Assembly: GCF_000739915.1 (NCBI RefSeq)
Contig: NZ_BBJT01000006.1
Span: 186,001 to 250,000, forward strand
DNA: 64,000 nucleotides
Direction of reading: 5' to 3'
Source of the DNA: Paenibacillus chitinolyticus NBRC 15660
Lineage (GTDB): Bacteria; Bacillota; Bacilli; Paenibacillales; NBRC-103111
Position numbers and translations under genes: made by a program. The notes under the pieces were generated by a model, which made no database searches, was not told the origin of the DNA, and saw only the letters and a list, made by a program, of their open reading frames with translations. This document shows, piece by piece, positions 24,623 to 33,598 of this stretch; position 1 is the first letter of the stretch; the number at the start of each line of letters is the position of its first letter.

Positions 24623-25075
24623 ATGGCCCAAGTGGACATGCCTTCCATCCTGCTGCTCGGTTTGGCCCTTCTCGGGCTGCTCAGCAGCAATTCGACCGTT
24701 ACGATTGCCATGCTCGTTCTCCTGCTCTTGCGGGTGATGAATGTACATCAAGCCTTTCCCTTTTTGGAAAAATACGGACTTACGATCGGCGTCGTCATTT
24801 TGACCATTGGGGTCATGACGCCGATCGCCAGCGGCAAAATGCCCGTCCAGACCATTCTCCAGTCCTTTATGCACTGGAAATCGCTTTTGGCCGTGCTTAT
24901 CGGAATCTCCGTTGCTTACCTGGGCGGCCGGGGCGCCCTGCTCATGACGAACCAGCCGAATGTGGTAGCCGGACTGCTTATAGGCACCGTGCTCGGCGTA
25001 GCGCTGTTCCGCGGTGTTCCCGTCGGCCCTCTGATTGCGGCCGGTCTGCTCTCTCTGCTTATCGGCAAAGGCTGA
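24623..25075 (+). CDS. DUF441 family membrane protein
   Basis: 150 aa with about four to five predicted spans. Seen: [18 protein letters not shown] at the start, [20 protein letters not shown], and [17 protein letters not shown] near the centre, all typical of the family. Function unknown. ATG 24623 has AAAGGGGAA upstream; the longer in-frame start at 24578 lacks one. Confidence 0.8.
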   Translation: MAQVDMPSILLLGLALLGLLSSNSTVTIAMLVLLLLRVMNVHQAFPFLEKYGLTIGVVILTIGVMTPIASGKMPVQTILQSFMHWKSLLAVLIGISVAYLGGRGALLMTNQPNVVAGLLIGTVLGVALFRGVPVGPLIAAGLLSLLIGKG

Positions 25076-25117
25076 GACAAACCAATAACCGTTGCTGTCG
25101 TACCGCCCGGCTCCAAA

Positions 25118-25212
25118 CGCAAAAAAACTGCCCTCTCAGAATGAACGGAACCTCCAATGTCAGATCGTGTCTAACCATTGGGGCTCAGTTCAGAAAGGGG
25201 CAGTTTTTTGCG
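25118..25212. terminator. long-stem bidirectional terminator interrupted by a mini-element
   Basis: CGCAAAAAAACTGCCC at the left pairs with GGGGCAGTTTTTTGCG at the right, between the convergent DUF441 and azoreductase genes. The loop is unusually long because 25142-25192 seems inserted. Confidence 0.65.
25142..25192. mobile_element. 51-bp mini-element with IS150-like ends
   Basis: Ends are imperfect inverted repeats: TGAACGGAACCTCCAATG on the left and the complement of TGAACTGAGCCCCAATGG on the right. A GAA triplet borders both sides, like a 3-bp target duplication. The ends resemble IS3-family IS150-group termini by memory. It sits in a terminator loop. Confidence 0.4.
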
Positions 25213-25241
25213 TTTATATGGGAACACCGCAAGGGGGAAGC

Positions 25242-25889
25242 TTATACTCGCGATGGGGTTTTCGCAAACTGAGCGGCTACTGCCGCGGCTCTTGTTTTGG
25301 CGCCCTGCACAAGCTCTTGCGCTTTGTCCGGGAAAGCCGCGATGCCTTCCACGTAGACATGCTCGTAGTCCGTGATTCCGATGAACGCCATAATTCCGCG
25401 CAAATATTTGTCGGTAAATTCAAAGTCCGCGGCTGGTCCTTCGGAATAAATGCCTCCGCGTGCTTGGATGTGAACGACTTTTTTACCGGACATGAGCCCT
25501 TCGGGTCCGTTCGCGGTATAACGGAACGTTTTTCCCGCGATCGCGATGTTGTCGATGTAAGCTTTCAGCATCGGCGGGTAGCTCAGGTTCCACATCGGAG
25601 TGACGAATACGTAGCCGTCCGCCGACAAAAACTGCTCCAGCACTTCATTCATCCGGTTGATGGCAGCCGCTTCCGTTTCGTTCAGCGCTTCACCGGCACG
25701 CAGCTTATCCCAGCCGTTCAGCACATCGGCGTCGATAAGGGGAATATGCTCTTCGTACACATCTACGCGTTCCACTTGAAGATCCGGATTTTCTTTCGAC
25801 ACCGCCTCCAGAAATTGCTCCCCGACCTGAAGACCGAAAGAACGGTCTACCTCTCTTGGATTTGCAGTGATATATAATAATTTGTTCAT
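25242..25889 (-). CDS. azoR: FMN-dependent NADH-azoreductase
   Basis: 215 aa, flavodoxin-like quinone reductase. Seen: LYITANPREVDRSFGL (FMN phosphate loop), VTPMWNLSYPPMLKAYIDNI (the AzoR hallmark) and IQARGGIYSEGP. These enzymes reduce quinones and azo compounds with NADH and protect against electrophile stress. A 17-bp inverted repeat upstream (25947-25963) is a likely operator. Good site AGGAGG before ATG 25889. Confidence 0.9.
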   Translation of the reverse strand: MNKLLYITANPREVDRSFGLQVGEQFLEAVSKENPDLQVERVDVYEEHIPLIDADVLNGWDKLRAGEALNETEAAAINRMNEVLEQFLSADGYVFVTPMWNLSYPPMLKAYIDNIAIAGKTFRYTANGPEGLMSGKKVVHIQARGGIYSEGPAADFEFTDKYLRGIMAFIGITDYEHVYVEGIAAFPDKAQELVQGAKTRAAAVAAQFAKTPSRV

Positions 25890-25946
25890 TTTGATTTCCT
25901 CCTAGTCGGATTTCGAATATTTGTATCAACTAACTTATATTCAATA

Positions 25947-25963
25947 ACTTACTTTATGTAAGT
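25947..25963. promoter_or_regulatory. inverted-repeat operator upstream of azoR
   Basis: ACTTAC-TTTAT-GTAAGT, 58 bases before the azoR start in an A/T-rich promoter region. This resembles operators of HxlR/MarR-type quinone sensors; no regulator gene adjoins. Confidence 0.5.
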
Positions 25964-26033
25964 ATATTATCACGGTTACTTTCTTTTGTAAAGCAACTAT
26001 ATAAAAATTTTCTCCAGGCAGTCCGATGCATAC

Positions 26034-26062
26034 AAAAAAACCGCCGGAATCCGGCGGCTCTT
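26034..26062 (-). terminator. rho-independent terminator
   Basis: On the minus strand CCGCCGG, loop ATT, CCGGCGG and TTTTTTT, just after the DUF2642-like gene. Confidence 0.8.
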
Positions 26063-26078
26063 AGCCTTCGATAAGGTT

Positions 26079-26690
26079 CTACTCCGGCATCACCCAAATG
26101 ATTTGGGCCGTCCGGATAAAAAATTTCTTACCGTCCTCCTGTACCACGACATGATCCGGTTTCACATCTGTCAGAACACCCCGGTTGCTGCCGCGAACCG
26201 TCTCTACCACCACACATCGACCGACAATCATTTTGAGCGTCAGATACACATAGGGATCGATGCTGAAAAAAGGCTGCGGCACCGCGACCGGAGCGCCTCC
26301 GGAAGGGCCGCCCGCCTCAAGGGCGCCGTAGCCGTAGCCCCCCTGCCCTGCCCCTCCGCCGATTGATCCGAAGCCTCCCTGAGGGAAAGGCGCGAAACCT
26401 CCGCCTCCGGGTTGAGAACCCGGAGGAAACCCCGCCTGTCCGGGCCAGCCGTCGGCTGAGCCGAAACTCTCCGGGTAAGCTCCCTGCGGCGGAAAAGCAC
26501 CGGTCATCCCTCCCGGTGGCTGCCCCTGAGTGAACGGGGGCAGATTGCCCCCGCCTCCGAACGGAGAGCCCTGCTGGAGCGGATACCCCGGCAGCTGCGC
26601 CTGCCCCTGTGTCATTTTCGTGTGATCGGGAACTTCGGGTTTCCCGAATCCCCACGGCACTCCCTGCCCGTTTCCTTGCGTCATCGACAT
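26079..26690 (-). CDS. Gly/Pro-rich protein with DUF2642-like C-terminus
   Basis: 203 aa. The first 145 residues are low-complexity, rich in Gly, Pro and Gln (FGGGGNLPPF, QPGGGGFAPF). The last 60 form a small beta domain: LKMIVGRCVVVETVRGSNRG, VLTDVKPDHVVVQ, FFIRTAQIIWVMPE, as in DUF2642 proteins of spore formers. A surface or spore-coat role fits but is inference. ATG 26690 has AGGAGG seven bases upstream. Confidence 0.65.
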   Translation of the reverse strand: MSMTQGNGQGVPWGFGKPEVPDHTKMTQGQAQLPGYPLQQGSPFGGGGNLPPFTQGQPPGGMTGAFPPQGAYPESFGSADGWPGQAGFPPGSQPGGGGFAPFPQGGFGSIGGGAGQGGYGYGALEAGGPSGGAPVAVPQPFFSIDPYVYLTLKMIVGRCVVVETVRGSNRGVLTDVKPDHVVVQEDGKKFFIRTAQIIWVMPE

Positions 26691-26825
26691 ATCGTCGCCT
26701 CCTTTGAGCCGTTCCACCCTGAAACATATGGCGGCGGATGCGGAGATATGCCTGTTGTGTTCCTGCCGTTATCGCCGGCTGCGCGGCAGAAGCCTGTATT
26801 CCGGCCATTTCCCCCGGCTAAACGG

Positions 26826-26860
26826 CAAAAAGACTTTCCTCTTTTAAAGAAGAAAGCCTT
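26826..26860 (-). terminator. terminator downstream of nrdR
   Basis: On the minus strand AGGCTTTCTTC pairs with GAGGAAAGTCT and is followed by TTTT. Confidence 0.65.
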
Positions 26861-26878
26861 GCAAGCTCGTTCCGGCCT

Positions 26879-27361
26879 CTAACCGTCCGATTTCAATGCG
26901 CTCAAATTCGTTTTGCCTAAAATTTGCTCCAGTTCCTTCAGGAACATGTTGATATCTTTAAACTGCCTGTACACCGACGCAAAGCGGATATAGGCCACTT
27001 CGTCGACCGGGTAAAGCTGCTCCATCACGAGTTCTCCGATTCTCATGCTGTCCACTTCCGCGTGAGCCATATTGCGCACCTGCATTTCGACCTCGGAGAC
27101 AATTTGCTCCAGCCGGTCCACGGATACCGGACGTTTCTCGCAGGCTCTGATTAACCCGCGCAAAATTTTGTCGCGGTTAAATTCCTCGCGGCTGCCATCC
27201 TTTTTGATCACGATAAGAGGCGTTTCCTCCACCATCTCGAACGTCGTAAACCGCCGCTGGCACTTCTCGCATTCTCTGCGCCGGCGGATCGATTTGTTGT
27301 CGTTAGCCGAGCGGGAGTCCAGTACTTTCGTTCCGTTGTGCTCGCAAAACGGGCATTTCAT
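26879..27361 (-). CDS. nrdR: transcriptional repressor NrdR
   Basis: 160 aa. A zinc ribbon (CPFC at 3-6, CEKC near 31-34) followed by RRFTTFE and the ATP-cone domain ([20 protein letters not shown]). NrdR senses ATP/dATP and represses ribonucleotide reductase genes through NrdR boxes. ATG 27361 ([10 protein letters not shown]) has GAGGAGGAA upstream; the longer open frame is not needed. Length and motifs match the family. Confidence 0.93.
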   Translation of the reverse strand: MKCPFCEHNGTKVLDSRSANDNKSIRRRRECEKCQRRFTTFEMVEETPLIVIKKDGSREEFNRDKILRGLIRACEKRPVSVDRLEQIVSEVEMQVRNMAHAEVDSMRIGELVMEQLYPVDEVAYIRFASVYRQFKDINMFLKELEQILGKTNLSALKSDG

Positions 27362-27435
27362 CGGGGATTCCTCCTCTCGTCCGTTCTTTATTTTTACTCC
27401 CAAATGTTGCTTGTTATCAAGCCTACAAAAACGCA

Positions 27436-27442
27436 CATAATA
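27436..27442 (+). promoter_or_regulatory. possible forespore sigma-G/F -10 box
   Basis: CATAATA, matching CATWMTA, 31 bases before the SASP start. The expected -35 box is not clear. Confidence 0.35.
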
Positions 27443-27472
27443 GTTCTACCAACGACAAGGAGGTGAACAGAA

Positions 27473-27703
27473 ATGGGTGCAGGACAATCTCGCAGCAGCA
27501 ACGTACTGGTTGTTCCACAAGCTAATCAAGCTTTGGATCAGCTGAAATATGAAGTTGCCCAAGAGCTTGGTATTGCGATTCCTCAAGACGGTTACTACGG
27601 TAACATGGCTACTCGCGACACGGGTGCTATCGGGGGTCACATTACTCGCAGACTGGTGCAAATCGCCGAACAACAACTGGCCGGTCAAGGCCAATCCCGC
27701 TAA
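27473..27703 (+). CDS. alpha/beta-type small acid-soluble spore protein
   Basis: 76 aa. LVVPQANQALDQLKYEVAQE, then GYYGNMATRDTGAIGGHITR and LVQIAEQQLAG: both conserved SASP signatures. The ELGI segment in between contains the Glu-Leu region that the GPR protease cuts at germination. These proteins coat and protect DNA in the spore. Strong AAGGAGGTGA site. It marks the organism as a spore former. A CCGGCGG/CCGCCGG hairpin downstream may end it. Confidence 0.95.
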   Translation: MGAGQSRSSNVLVVPQANQALDQLKYEVAQELGIAIPQDGYYGNMATRDTGAIGGHITRRLVQIAEQQLAGQGQSR

Positions 27704-27773
27704 CTTCTAGCGGAAACCAAGCAACACGGAAGTATCGGATCCGGCGGCTACACCCGCCGGGTTCGGTGCTTCT

Positions 27774-28352
27774 TTATTTGCTTCCCGCGCTTTGATTCCA
27801 TTCCTCGCCGTAAAGCTTCTTGAATTTCTGCTGATAATACAGCACCCTCTGTACATAATGCCGGGTTTCGCCGAACGGGATCTTTTTGATGGTTTCTTCC
27901 GTTCCATCCCAGACGCCGTTGTTCTTCCACTTGCTGACGTTTCCCTGGCCCGCGTTATACGCGGCTATGGAATAAAGCCAGTTTCCTTTGTACTGCTTGT
28001 TCAGCCAAGCCAGGTACCAGGAGCCAAGCTGGATATTATGTTTCGGGTCGCGGAAATCGGCCGATTTCGTATTGGACGTTTCGCGAATCCATTCCGCCGT
28101 ATCGGGCATGAGCTGCATAATGCCGACAGCTCCTTTTTTGGATTCCCGGTCGTGTTTGAAATTCGTCTCCACTTTGATGATAGCCGCAATCAGAAACGGA
28201 TCGACCTGGTACTGTGCGGCATTCTGCCGGATTTCTTCACGATAGTGAATGGGATAGATTATCTGCCCGATAAAAAGACCGTTGCTGAACAGAAGAAAAA
28301 CAAATCCGAGCAGCAGCAGGGCGAATACCCGCTTTTTCCGCAGAAGCTTCAT
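27774..28352 (-). CDS. lytic transglycosylase (SLT domain), membrane-anchored
   Basis: 192 aa. An N-terminal membrane anchor (FALLLLGFVFLLFSNGLFIG), then the SLT domain: VDPFLIAAIIKVETNFKHD with the catalytic Glu, KGAVGIMQLMPDTAEWI, and YSIAAYNAGQGNV. It cuts peptidoglycan between MurNAc and GlcNAc. ATG 28352 overlaps the coaE stop as TAATG, so the two are translationally coupled. This matches the Bacilli arrangement downstream of coaE. Confidence 0.88.
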   Translation of the reverse strand: MKLLRKKRVFALLLLGFVFLLFSNGLFIGQIIYPIHYREEIRQNAAQYQVDPFLIAAIIKVETNFKHDRESKKGAVGIMQLMPDTAEWIRETSNTKSADFRDPKHNIQLGSWYLAWLNKQYKGNWLYSIAAYNAGQGNVSKWKNNGVWDGTEETIKKIPFGETRHYVQRVLYYQQKFKKLYGEEWNQSAGSK

Positions 28353-28945
28353 TACAGCCCCCTTTGAAGCCAGAACCGCTCGACAAACTGCTCCGTCTGC
28401 TCCAGGGTTCCCGAATTGTCGATACAACTATCCGCGAGCTCTTTTTTACGTTCAATGGGCCATTGGGCCGCAAGCCGGGATTCCGCCTGTTCGGCGTTCA
28501 GTCCGTCCCGCTCCATCAGTCTCCTCAACTGGACTTCTCTCGGCACATAAACGACCATAACGGACGAAAACATGCTTTGAAGTCCCGATTCGTAGAGCAA
28601 AGGCACGTCCACCACGACAAGCTTGTCCGGAAATTCACGCTCCGCGGCGGCCATTCTTTCTTTCATGAGAGCACGGATGGACGGATGCAAAAGATCTTCG
28701 AGCGCTTTCCGGGCTTCTTCGTTCCCGAAAACCGTCTTGCCCAGTTTTTTACGGTGGAGCGAGCCATCCGGCAGCAGCATATCTTGTCCGAAATGCGCGG
28801 CGACCTGAGCCAGAACGGGGCTCCCCGGCTCTACCACTTCGCGCGCGATCCGGTCGGCGTCTATAAGAATCGCACCGCGGCGGACAAGCATGGCCGAGAC
28901 CGTGCTTTTGCCGCAGGCGATACCTCCCGTGAGTCCTATATTCAT
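28352..28945 (-). CDS. coaE: dephospho-CoA kinase
   Basis: 197 aa, last step of coenzyme A synthesis. NIGLTGGIACGKST is the P-loop; DADRIAREVVEPGSP binds substrate; VVDVPLLYESGLQ and VVYVPREVQLRRL are the LID/CoA domain motifs. ATG 28945 has GGGAG upstream. Lies between ytaF and the transglycosylase gene, all on one strand with polA and mutM: a probable long operon. Confidence 0.93.
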   Translation of the reverse strand: MNIGLTGGIACGKSTVSAMLVRRGAILIDADRIAREVVEPGSPVLAQVAAHFGQDMLLPDGSLHRKKLGKTVFGNEEARKALEDLLHPSIRALMKERMAAAEREFPDKLVVVDVPLLYESGLQSMFSSVMVVYVPREVQLRRLMERDGLNAEQAESRLAAQWPIERKKELADSCIDNSGTLEQTEQFVERFWLQRGL

Positions 28946-28989
28946 TTCACTCGACTCCCACGTCAATCACATTTTTTAAGGAATAACAG

Positions 28990-29760
28990 CTAAAACAGTT
29001 TGGAAATGCCCATCAGGATCAGGACGACTCCCGGCAGCATCGATACTTTACGAATCCAGCCGAGCCCGGAATACTGATAGCCGATTTTCAGGCCGAGGAA
29101 AATAAAGAGTCCGCTCGTTACCGCGATTACAGCCGATGTCAGCAGCGGGGTATACCCGATCAAAGCGGCACCGATTCCCGCGCCGAAAGCGTCAAGGGAC
29201 AGCGCGATTCCGAGCAGCGTCGCTTCCGAAGAAGAAATGTTGCCGGACCGGTCCACGTCGGCCGCGGAAGGCGTACGCAAAATCTGAATCACGAGTCCGA
29301 GCCGCTTAATCTCGATCGAAAACATCCGCGGCTCGCGCTCCGGCTCTGCCCTTGGCGCCTCGGGGCGGCGGGCCGCAACCGGATTAGATTGGAAAGCAGC
29401 TTCCAGACGGGACGTTCCGGCCGATACCGCCGCCTTTCCGTTCTCCGCCTGTGTACGTTCCTTTCCTTCACCGTCGCCGTCATTGCCCTGCTTCTGTGCC
29501 AGAAACTGAACCAGCGCCCAGATTCCGATGCCCATCAGAATAACCGCACCGAGCATCCCGGCATAGTGCGGGGATAAATACCGCGACAGCCATACTCCAA
29601 AACTCATCGAAATGTAAATGATGATTCCCGAGCAAAGAGAAATGATCGCCAGGGACGGAAGCGGGATACGGATTTTACGCAAGCCGTACATCATCCCTAC
29701 CCCGAAACCGTCCAGACTGACGGCCAGAGCCAGAATCAACAGAGAAAAAAATGGAAGCAC
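28990..29760 (-). CDS. ytaF: sporulation membrane protein YtaF
   Basis: 256 aa, about six spans in two halves that repeat the motif ALAVSLDGFGVGMMYG and ALSLDAFGAGIGAAL. The two Asp-containing helices are as in MntP-type manganese exporters, to which YtaF is related. The linker between the halves (residues about 95-170) is polar. Neighbours mutM and coaE match its usual place in Bacilli. The transported ion is not known. Confidence 0.88.
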   Translation of the reverse strand: MLPFFSLLILALAVSLDGFGVGMMYGLRKIRIPLPSLAIISLCSGIIIYISMSFGVWLSRYLSPHYAGMLGAVILMGIGIWALVQFLAQKQGNDGDGEGKERTQAENGKAAVSAGTSRLEAAFQSNPVAARRPEAPRAEPEREPRMFSIEIKRLGLVIQILRTPSAADVDRSGNISSSEATLLGIALSLDAFGAGIGAALIGYTPLLTSAVIAVTSGLFIFLGLKIGYQYSGLGWIRKVSMLPGVVLILMGISKLF

Positions 29761-29823
29761 GCCTCATTCCTCCTACCTGCGTTTTCTACACACTTATCAT
29801 ATGGAGGGGTAGGAGGAGTTGTG

Positions 29824-30684
29824 CTAAAGCTTATTTTTCGGCGTGCTGCGCTTTCTTTTGAGAGGCTGGCATTTCAGGCAGAAATGCGTGCCCCGGCCCC
29901 CGACAACGGTTTTCTCGATCAAGCTGCCGCAGGTAACGCAGGGTTTGCCGTTCCGGCCGTAAATGTTCAGGGAATGCTGGAAATTCCCGGATTCGCCTTG
30001 GCCGTTTACGTACGATTTAATGGAAGAGCCACCGGCCTCGACTGAGCTTTTGAGGGTATGGACAATCGCTTCGTGAAGTTTCTGAAGCTCAAGGCGGGTC
30101 AGCGAAGCCGCTTCCCTCTCGGGATGAATTCCCGCCAGAAAAAGCGCCTCGTCTACATAAATATTACCGAGTCCGACGATGTATGCTTGATTGAGCAGCA
30201 GCGGTTTAATCTTCGTGCTCCGTTTGCCGATGGCCTGACGGAACGCATCGAACGTAAAGGACTCGTCCAGCGGCTCAATGCCCAGCTTATGAAGCGGCTT
30301 GCTGCTCAGATCTTCCTCTCCCGCGAAAAGATGCATCGTGCCGAACTGCCGCACATCGCGGTATCTCAGTTCGGTCCCGTCCGTAAAGCGGAAGATCACA
30401 TGCGTGTGAGGTTCCACCTCGTCCGAACCTTCGTAGAGGCCGTAGCGGCCTTCCATACGAAGATGGGATACTAACACGCCGTCATCGAGCAGGAAGCGCA
30501 GAAACTTGCCTCTGCGGCTCACGCCCTGAATCGTCTGGCCTTCCAGAAGATCGGCGAATAGCTCCGGCTCTTCGGGTTTTTGAATAATCCGTTTCAGGCG
30601 GACTTCCACTTCTCGGATCGTCTTGCCGACGACCAGTCGGCTGAGTGTCCGTCTGACGGTCTCCACCTCCGGTAATTCCGGCAT
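29824..30684 (-). CDS. mutM: formamidopyrimidine-DNA glycosylase
   Basis: 286 aa. Starts MPELPEVETVRRTL with catalytic Pro2 and Glu3 (after Met). Lys in GKFLRFLL, the SIKSYVNGQGESG region, and a C-terminal zinc finger CVTCGSLIEK then FCLKCQP. It removes 8-oxoguanine and cuts the strand. It lies 40 bases downstream of polA on the same strand, a repair pairing common in Bacilli. Confidence 0.95.
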   Translation of the reverse strand: MPELPEVETVRRTLSRLVVGKTIREVEVRLKRIIQKPEEPELFADLLEGQTIQGVSRRGKFLRFLLDDGVLVSHLRMEGRYGLYEGSDEVEPHTHVIFRFTDGTELRYRDVRQFGTMHLFAGEEDLSSKPLHKLGIEPLDESFTFDAFRQAIGKRSTKIKPLLLNQAYIVGLGNIYVDEALFLAGIHPEREAASLTRLELQKLHEAIVHTLKSSVEAGGSSIKSYVNGQGESGNFQHSLNIYGRNGKPCVTCGSLIEKTVVGGRGTHFCLKCQPLKRKRSTPKNKL

Positions 30685-30724
30685 GGCGCTTCACCTCGGT
30701 TCATGCTGTGTTTTCATAATCTCC

Positions 30725-33391
30725 CTATTTCGCTTCGTACCAGTTGGATCCGTAATCCACTTCGGCGAGCAGAGGCACGTCCAGCGCAAGCGCGCCTTCC
30801 ATAACCTCGGGCACGATGCGGCGCATCGTTTCCAACTCGTCGGGCGGAACTTCGAAAATCAGTTCGTCATGCACTTGCAGGAGCATCCGGCTCTTCAGGC
30901 CTTCCGCTTTCAGCCGCTCGTCCATCTGCACCATGGCCAGCTTGATGATATCGGCCGCCGTTCCTTGAATCGGCGTATTCATCGCCGTTCTTTCCGCGAA
31001 AGAACGGAGGTTAAAGTTAGATGCGGTAATCTCCGGCAAATACCGGCGACGATGCAGCAGCGTCGTGACGTAGCCCTGTTCGCGGGCCAGTTTCACAATG
31101 TCATCCATATACTGGCGGACACCCTGGAAAACGGCGAAATACTGCTCGATAAACTGGCTCGCTTCCTTACGGGAAATGGCCAGGTTCTGGGAAAGCCCGT
31201 AATCGCTTATCCCGTAAACGATGCCGAAGTTAACGGCCTTCGCCGAGCGGCGCATATTCGCGTCCACTTCGGATTCGGCTACGCCGAATACATCCATGGC
31301 CGTTTTCGTGTGAATATCCATATTATTCGTAAAAGCTTCCTTAAGATTCTCGTCACCGGAAATGTGAGCGAGCACCCGAAGCTCGATCTGCGAGTAATCC
31401 GCGGCCAGAATAGACCAGCCCGGCTCCGAAGGCACGAACACCTTGCGGATTTTGCGCCCTTCCTCCAGCCGGATCGGAATGTTCTGCAGGTTCGGATACT
31501 GGCTGCTGAGCCGGCCCGTGGCCGCGATCGTCTGCCTGTAGTACGTATGAACCTTGCCGGTTTCCTTCCGCACCTCTTTCAGCAGTCCTTCCACATACGT
31601 GGACTGGAGCTTGGCGAGCTGCCGGTAATGGAGAATGCCCTGTACGATTTCATGGTAAGGGGCCAGTTTTTCCAGCACCTCGGCATCCGTGGAGTAGCCT
31701 GTCTTCGTCTTCTTCTGGACGGGAAGCTGGAGCTTCTCGAACAGCACTTCTCCGAGCTGTTTCGGAGAGTTGATATTGAATTCCATGCCGGCGTGGCGGT
31801 AAATCTCCGTCATCGTCCGTTCGATCTGCACGGCGAGCTCATCGCCAAGCTGCTTCAGTCCGGCCGTATCGACTTTGATGCCGCGCAGCTCCATATCCGC
31901 AAGAACACCCGAGAGCGGAAGCTCCAGCTCGTAGTAGAGCTGCTTCATATCCGCCTGCTCCAGCTTCTCGCGCAGCGAGACGTCCAGGCGGGAGATGCGG
32001 TCGGCCTTGCGGGCGAGATGCTCCGCGACGGCTTCCGGCTCCGGCAGGCGGAACTTGGCGCCTTTGCCGAAGACCGCTTCGTCCGGCGCCACATGAAGCG
32101 CGCCGTACTTATCCGCGATGCCGCTGAGCGTAAGCGACGACTCCGTCGGATCGAGCAGATACGCCGCGAGCATGACGTCGAACGTCACGCCGGCCAGCGT
32201 GATGCCGTTCCAGGCGAGCACCAGCTCCGCGCGGTGGCGGTCCCACGTGCTCTTCGGAGCACCCTTGTCCGCCAGCCAGGCGCGCAGCGCTTCCGCTCCG
32301 GGAGCGGTCAGCACGGCCGCGGGCACGTAGTAGCCCGCTTCAAGCGTGTGGAAAGCCGCCCCGACCAGCTCGGCCGTGTGGGCATTGTCCCCCACGGCCT
32401 CCACGTGCAGCGCGCTTACATCTTGCAGCGCGCCGATCAGGTCCGTGATGTTGTCCGCGTCTACCAGGCGGACAACCAACTCTTCCGCGGGGCCGGACTC
32501 CGCCCCTTCAGAAGAGGCCGCTCCCCCCGCGCCGGAGAAGTCCAGCCTCTCGAGCAGCGACTTGAACTCCAGTTTGCGGAACATGGCCGCAAGCTCGGGC
32601 GTTTCGAAACCGGAGAAGGCGAGGCCGCTCCAGTCCGTATCCATCGGCACTTCGCGGTAAATGGTCGCGATTTCCTTGCTCATCCGCGCGGAATCCGCAT
32701 GGTCGCGGACCTTTTCCTTCATCTTGCCCTTCATTTCGTCCGCATGCTCCAGCACGGATTCAACGGAACCGTACTCGTGGAGCAGCTTCAGGGCCGTTTT
32801 CTCGCCTACTCCGGGAATGCCCGGAATATTGTCGGAAGAGTCGCCCATCAGACCCTTGAGGTCGATAATCTGGGCCGGAACGAGGCCGTACTTCGCTTGG
32901 ATCTCGGCCGGATCGTAACGGTCCACTTCACTGATGCCTTTGCGGGTCACGGCAACCGTCACACGGTCCGATACGAGCTGCAGCATGTCCTTGTCGCCGG
33001 TAACGACCAGCACGTCCTTGCCTTCCTGCTCCGCAGACTTGGTCAGTGTGCCGATGATGTCGTCCGCTTCATAGCCTTCCAGCTCGAACTGGCGGATGCC
33101 GAAAGCGCTCATCAGCTCTTTGATCAGAGGGAACTGCTCGGACAGCTCCGGCGGCGTTTTGGCTCGTCCGCCTTTGTATTCCGTGTAATCTTTATGTCGG
33201 AACGTCACTTTGCCCGCGTCGAAAGCCACGAGAAAATGAGTCGGTTTTTCTTCTTCAATCAATTTGAGGAGCATGGTCGTGAATCCGTAAACGGCATTCG
33301 TATGAAGACCGGCGGAATTGCTCAGCAAAGGCAGCGCGTAAAAGGCGCGGCTCGCGATACTGTTTCCATCAATAACGATCAATTTTTCCAT
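30725..33391 (-). CDS. polA: DNA polymerase I
   Basis: 888 aa. The N-terminal 5'-3' exonuclease has DGNSIASRAFYAL, EGYEADDIIGTL, VTGDKDMLQLVSDRV and GIPGVGEKTAL. The middle 3'-5' exonuclease domain keeps its fold but lacks the metal-binding acidic DxE motif (SALHVEAVGDNAHTA), so proofreading is probably lost, as in other Bacilli. The polymerase domain has DYSQIELRVLAHIS, RRSAKAVNFGIVYG and VHDELIFEV. ATG 33391 has GGGGTG upstream. The open frame extends 330 codons further without a start signal, antisense to the HAD gene; I reject that extension. Confidence 0.95.
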   Translation of the reverse strand: MEKLIVIDGNSIASRAFYALPLLSNSAGLHTNAVYGFTTMLLKLIEEEKPTHFLVAFDAGKVTFRHKDYTEYKGGRAKTPPELSEQFPLIKELMSAFGIRQFELEGYEADDIIGTLTKSAEQEGKDVLVVTGDKDMLQLVSDRVTVAVTRKGISEVDRYDPAEIQAKYGLVPAQIIDLKGLMGDSSDNIPGIPGVGEKTALKLLHEYGSVESVLEHADEMKGKMKEKVRDHADSARMSKEIATIYREVPMDTDWSGLAFSGFETPELAAMFRKLEFKSLLERLDFSGAGGAASSEGAESGPAEELVVRLVDADNITDLIGALQDVSALHVEAVGDNAHTAELVGAAFHTLEAGYYVPAAVLTAPGAEALRAWLADKGAPKSTWDRHRAELVLAWNGITLAGVTFDVMLAAYLLDPTESSLTLSGIADKYGALHVAPDEAVFGKGAKFRLPEPEAVAEHLARKADRISRLDVSLREKLEQADMKQLYYELELPLSGVLADMELRGIKVDTAGLKQLGDELAVQIERTMTEIYRHAGMEFNINSPKQLGEVLFEKLQLPVQKKTKTGYSTDAEVLEKLAPYHEIVQGILHYRQLAKLQSTYVEGLLKEVRKETGKVHTYYRQTIAATGRLSSQYPNLQNIPIRLEEGRKIRKVFVPSEPGWSILAADYSQIELRVLAHISGDENLKEAFTNNMDIHTKTAMDVFGVAESEVDANMRRSAKAVNFGIVYGISDYGLSQNLAISRKEASQFIEQYFAVFQGVRQYMDDIVKLAREQGYVTTLLHRRRYLPEITASNFNLRSFAERTAMNTPIQGTAADIIKLAMVQMDERLKAEGLKSRMLLQVHDELIFEVPPDELETMRRIVPEVMEGALALDVPLLAEVDYGSNWYEAK

Positions 33392-33598
33392 CTTACACCC
33401 CGAATTTTGGACATATACGTTCATGATAGCACAGGCTGGACGAATATGAAAAAGTTTCAGCCCGGTAATTTTTGAGCCTATCCTCCCGGGCTTGCGGTGA
33501 TGTTCTCCGCTTTCCGCACATAGACTGATAGTACGATGCAAAGCCGGCGCGTCCGGTGTTTTCAGCTGGATTCGTCCGGCAAGGGAAGGAGGACCGAG

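Noticed and set aside
30623-33475. 950-codon plus-strand frame
   Set aside because: Antisense of mutM and polA; Arg/His-rich without any domain, typical of a GC-rich shadow.
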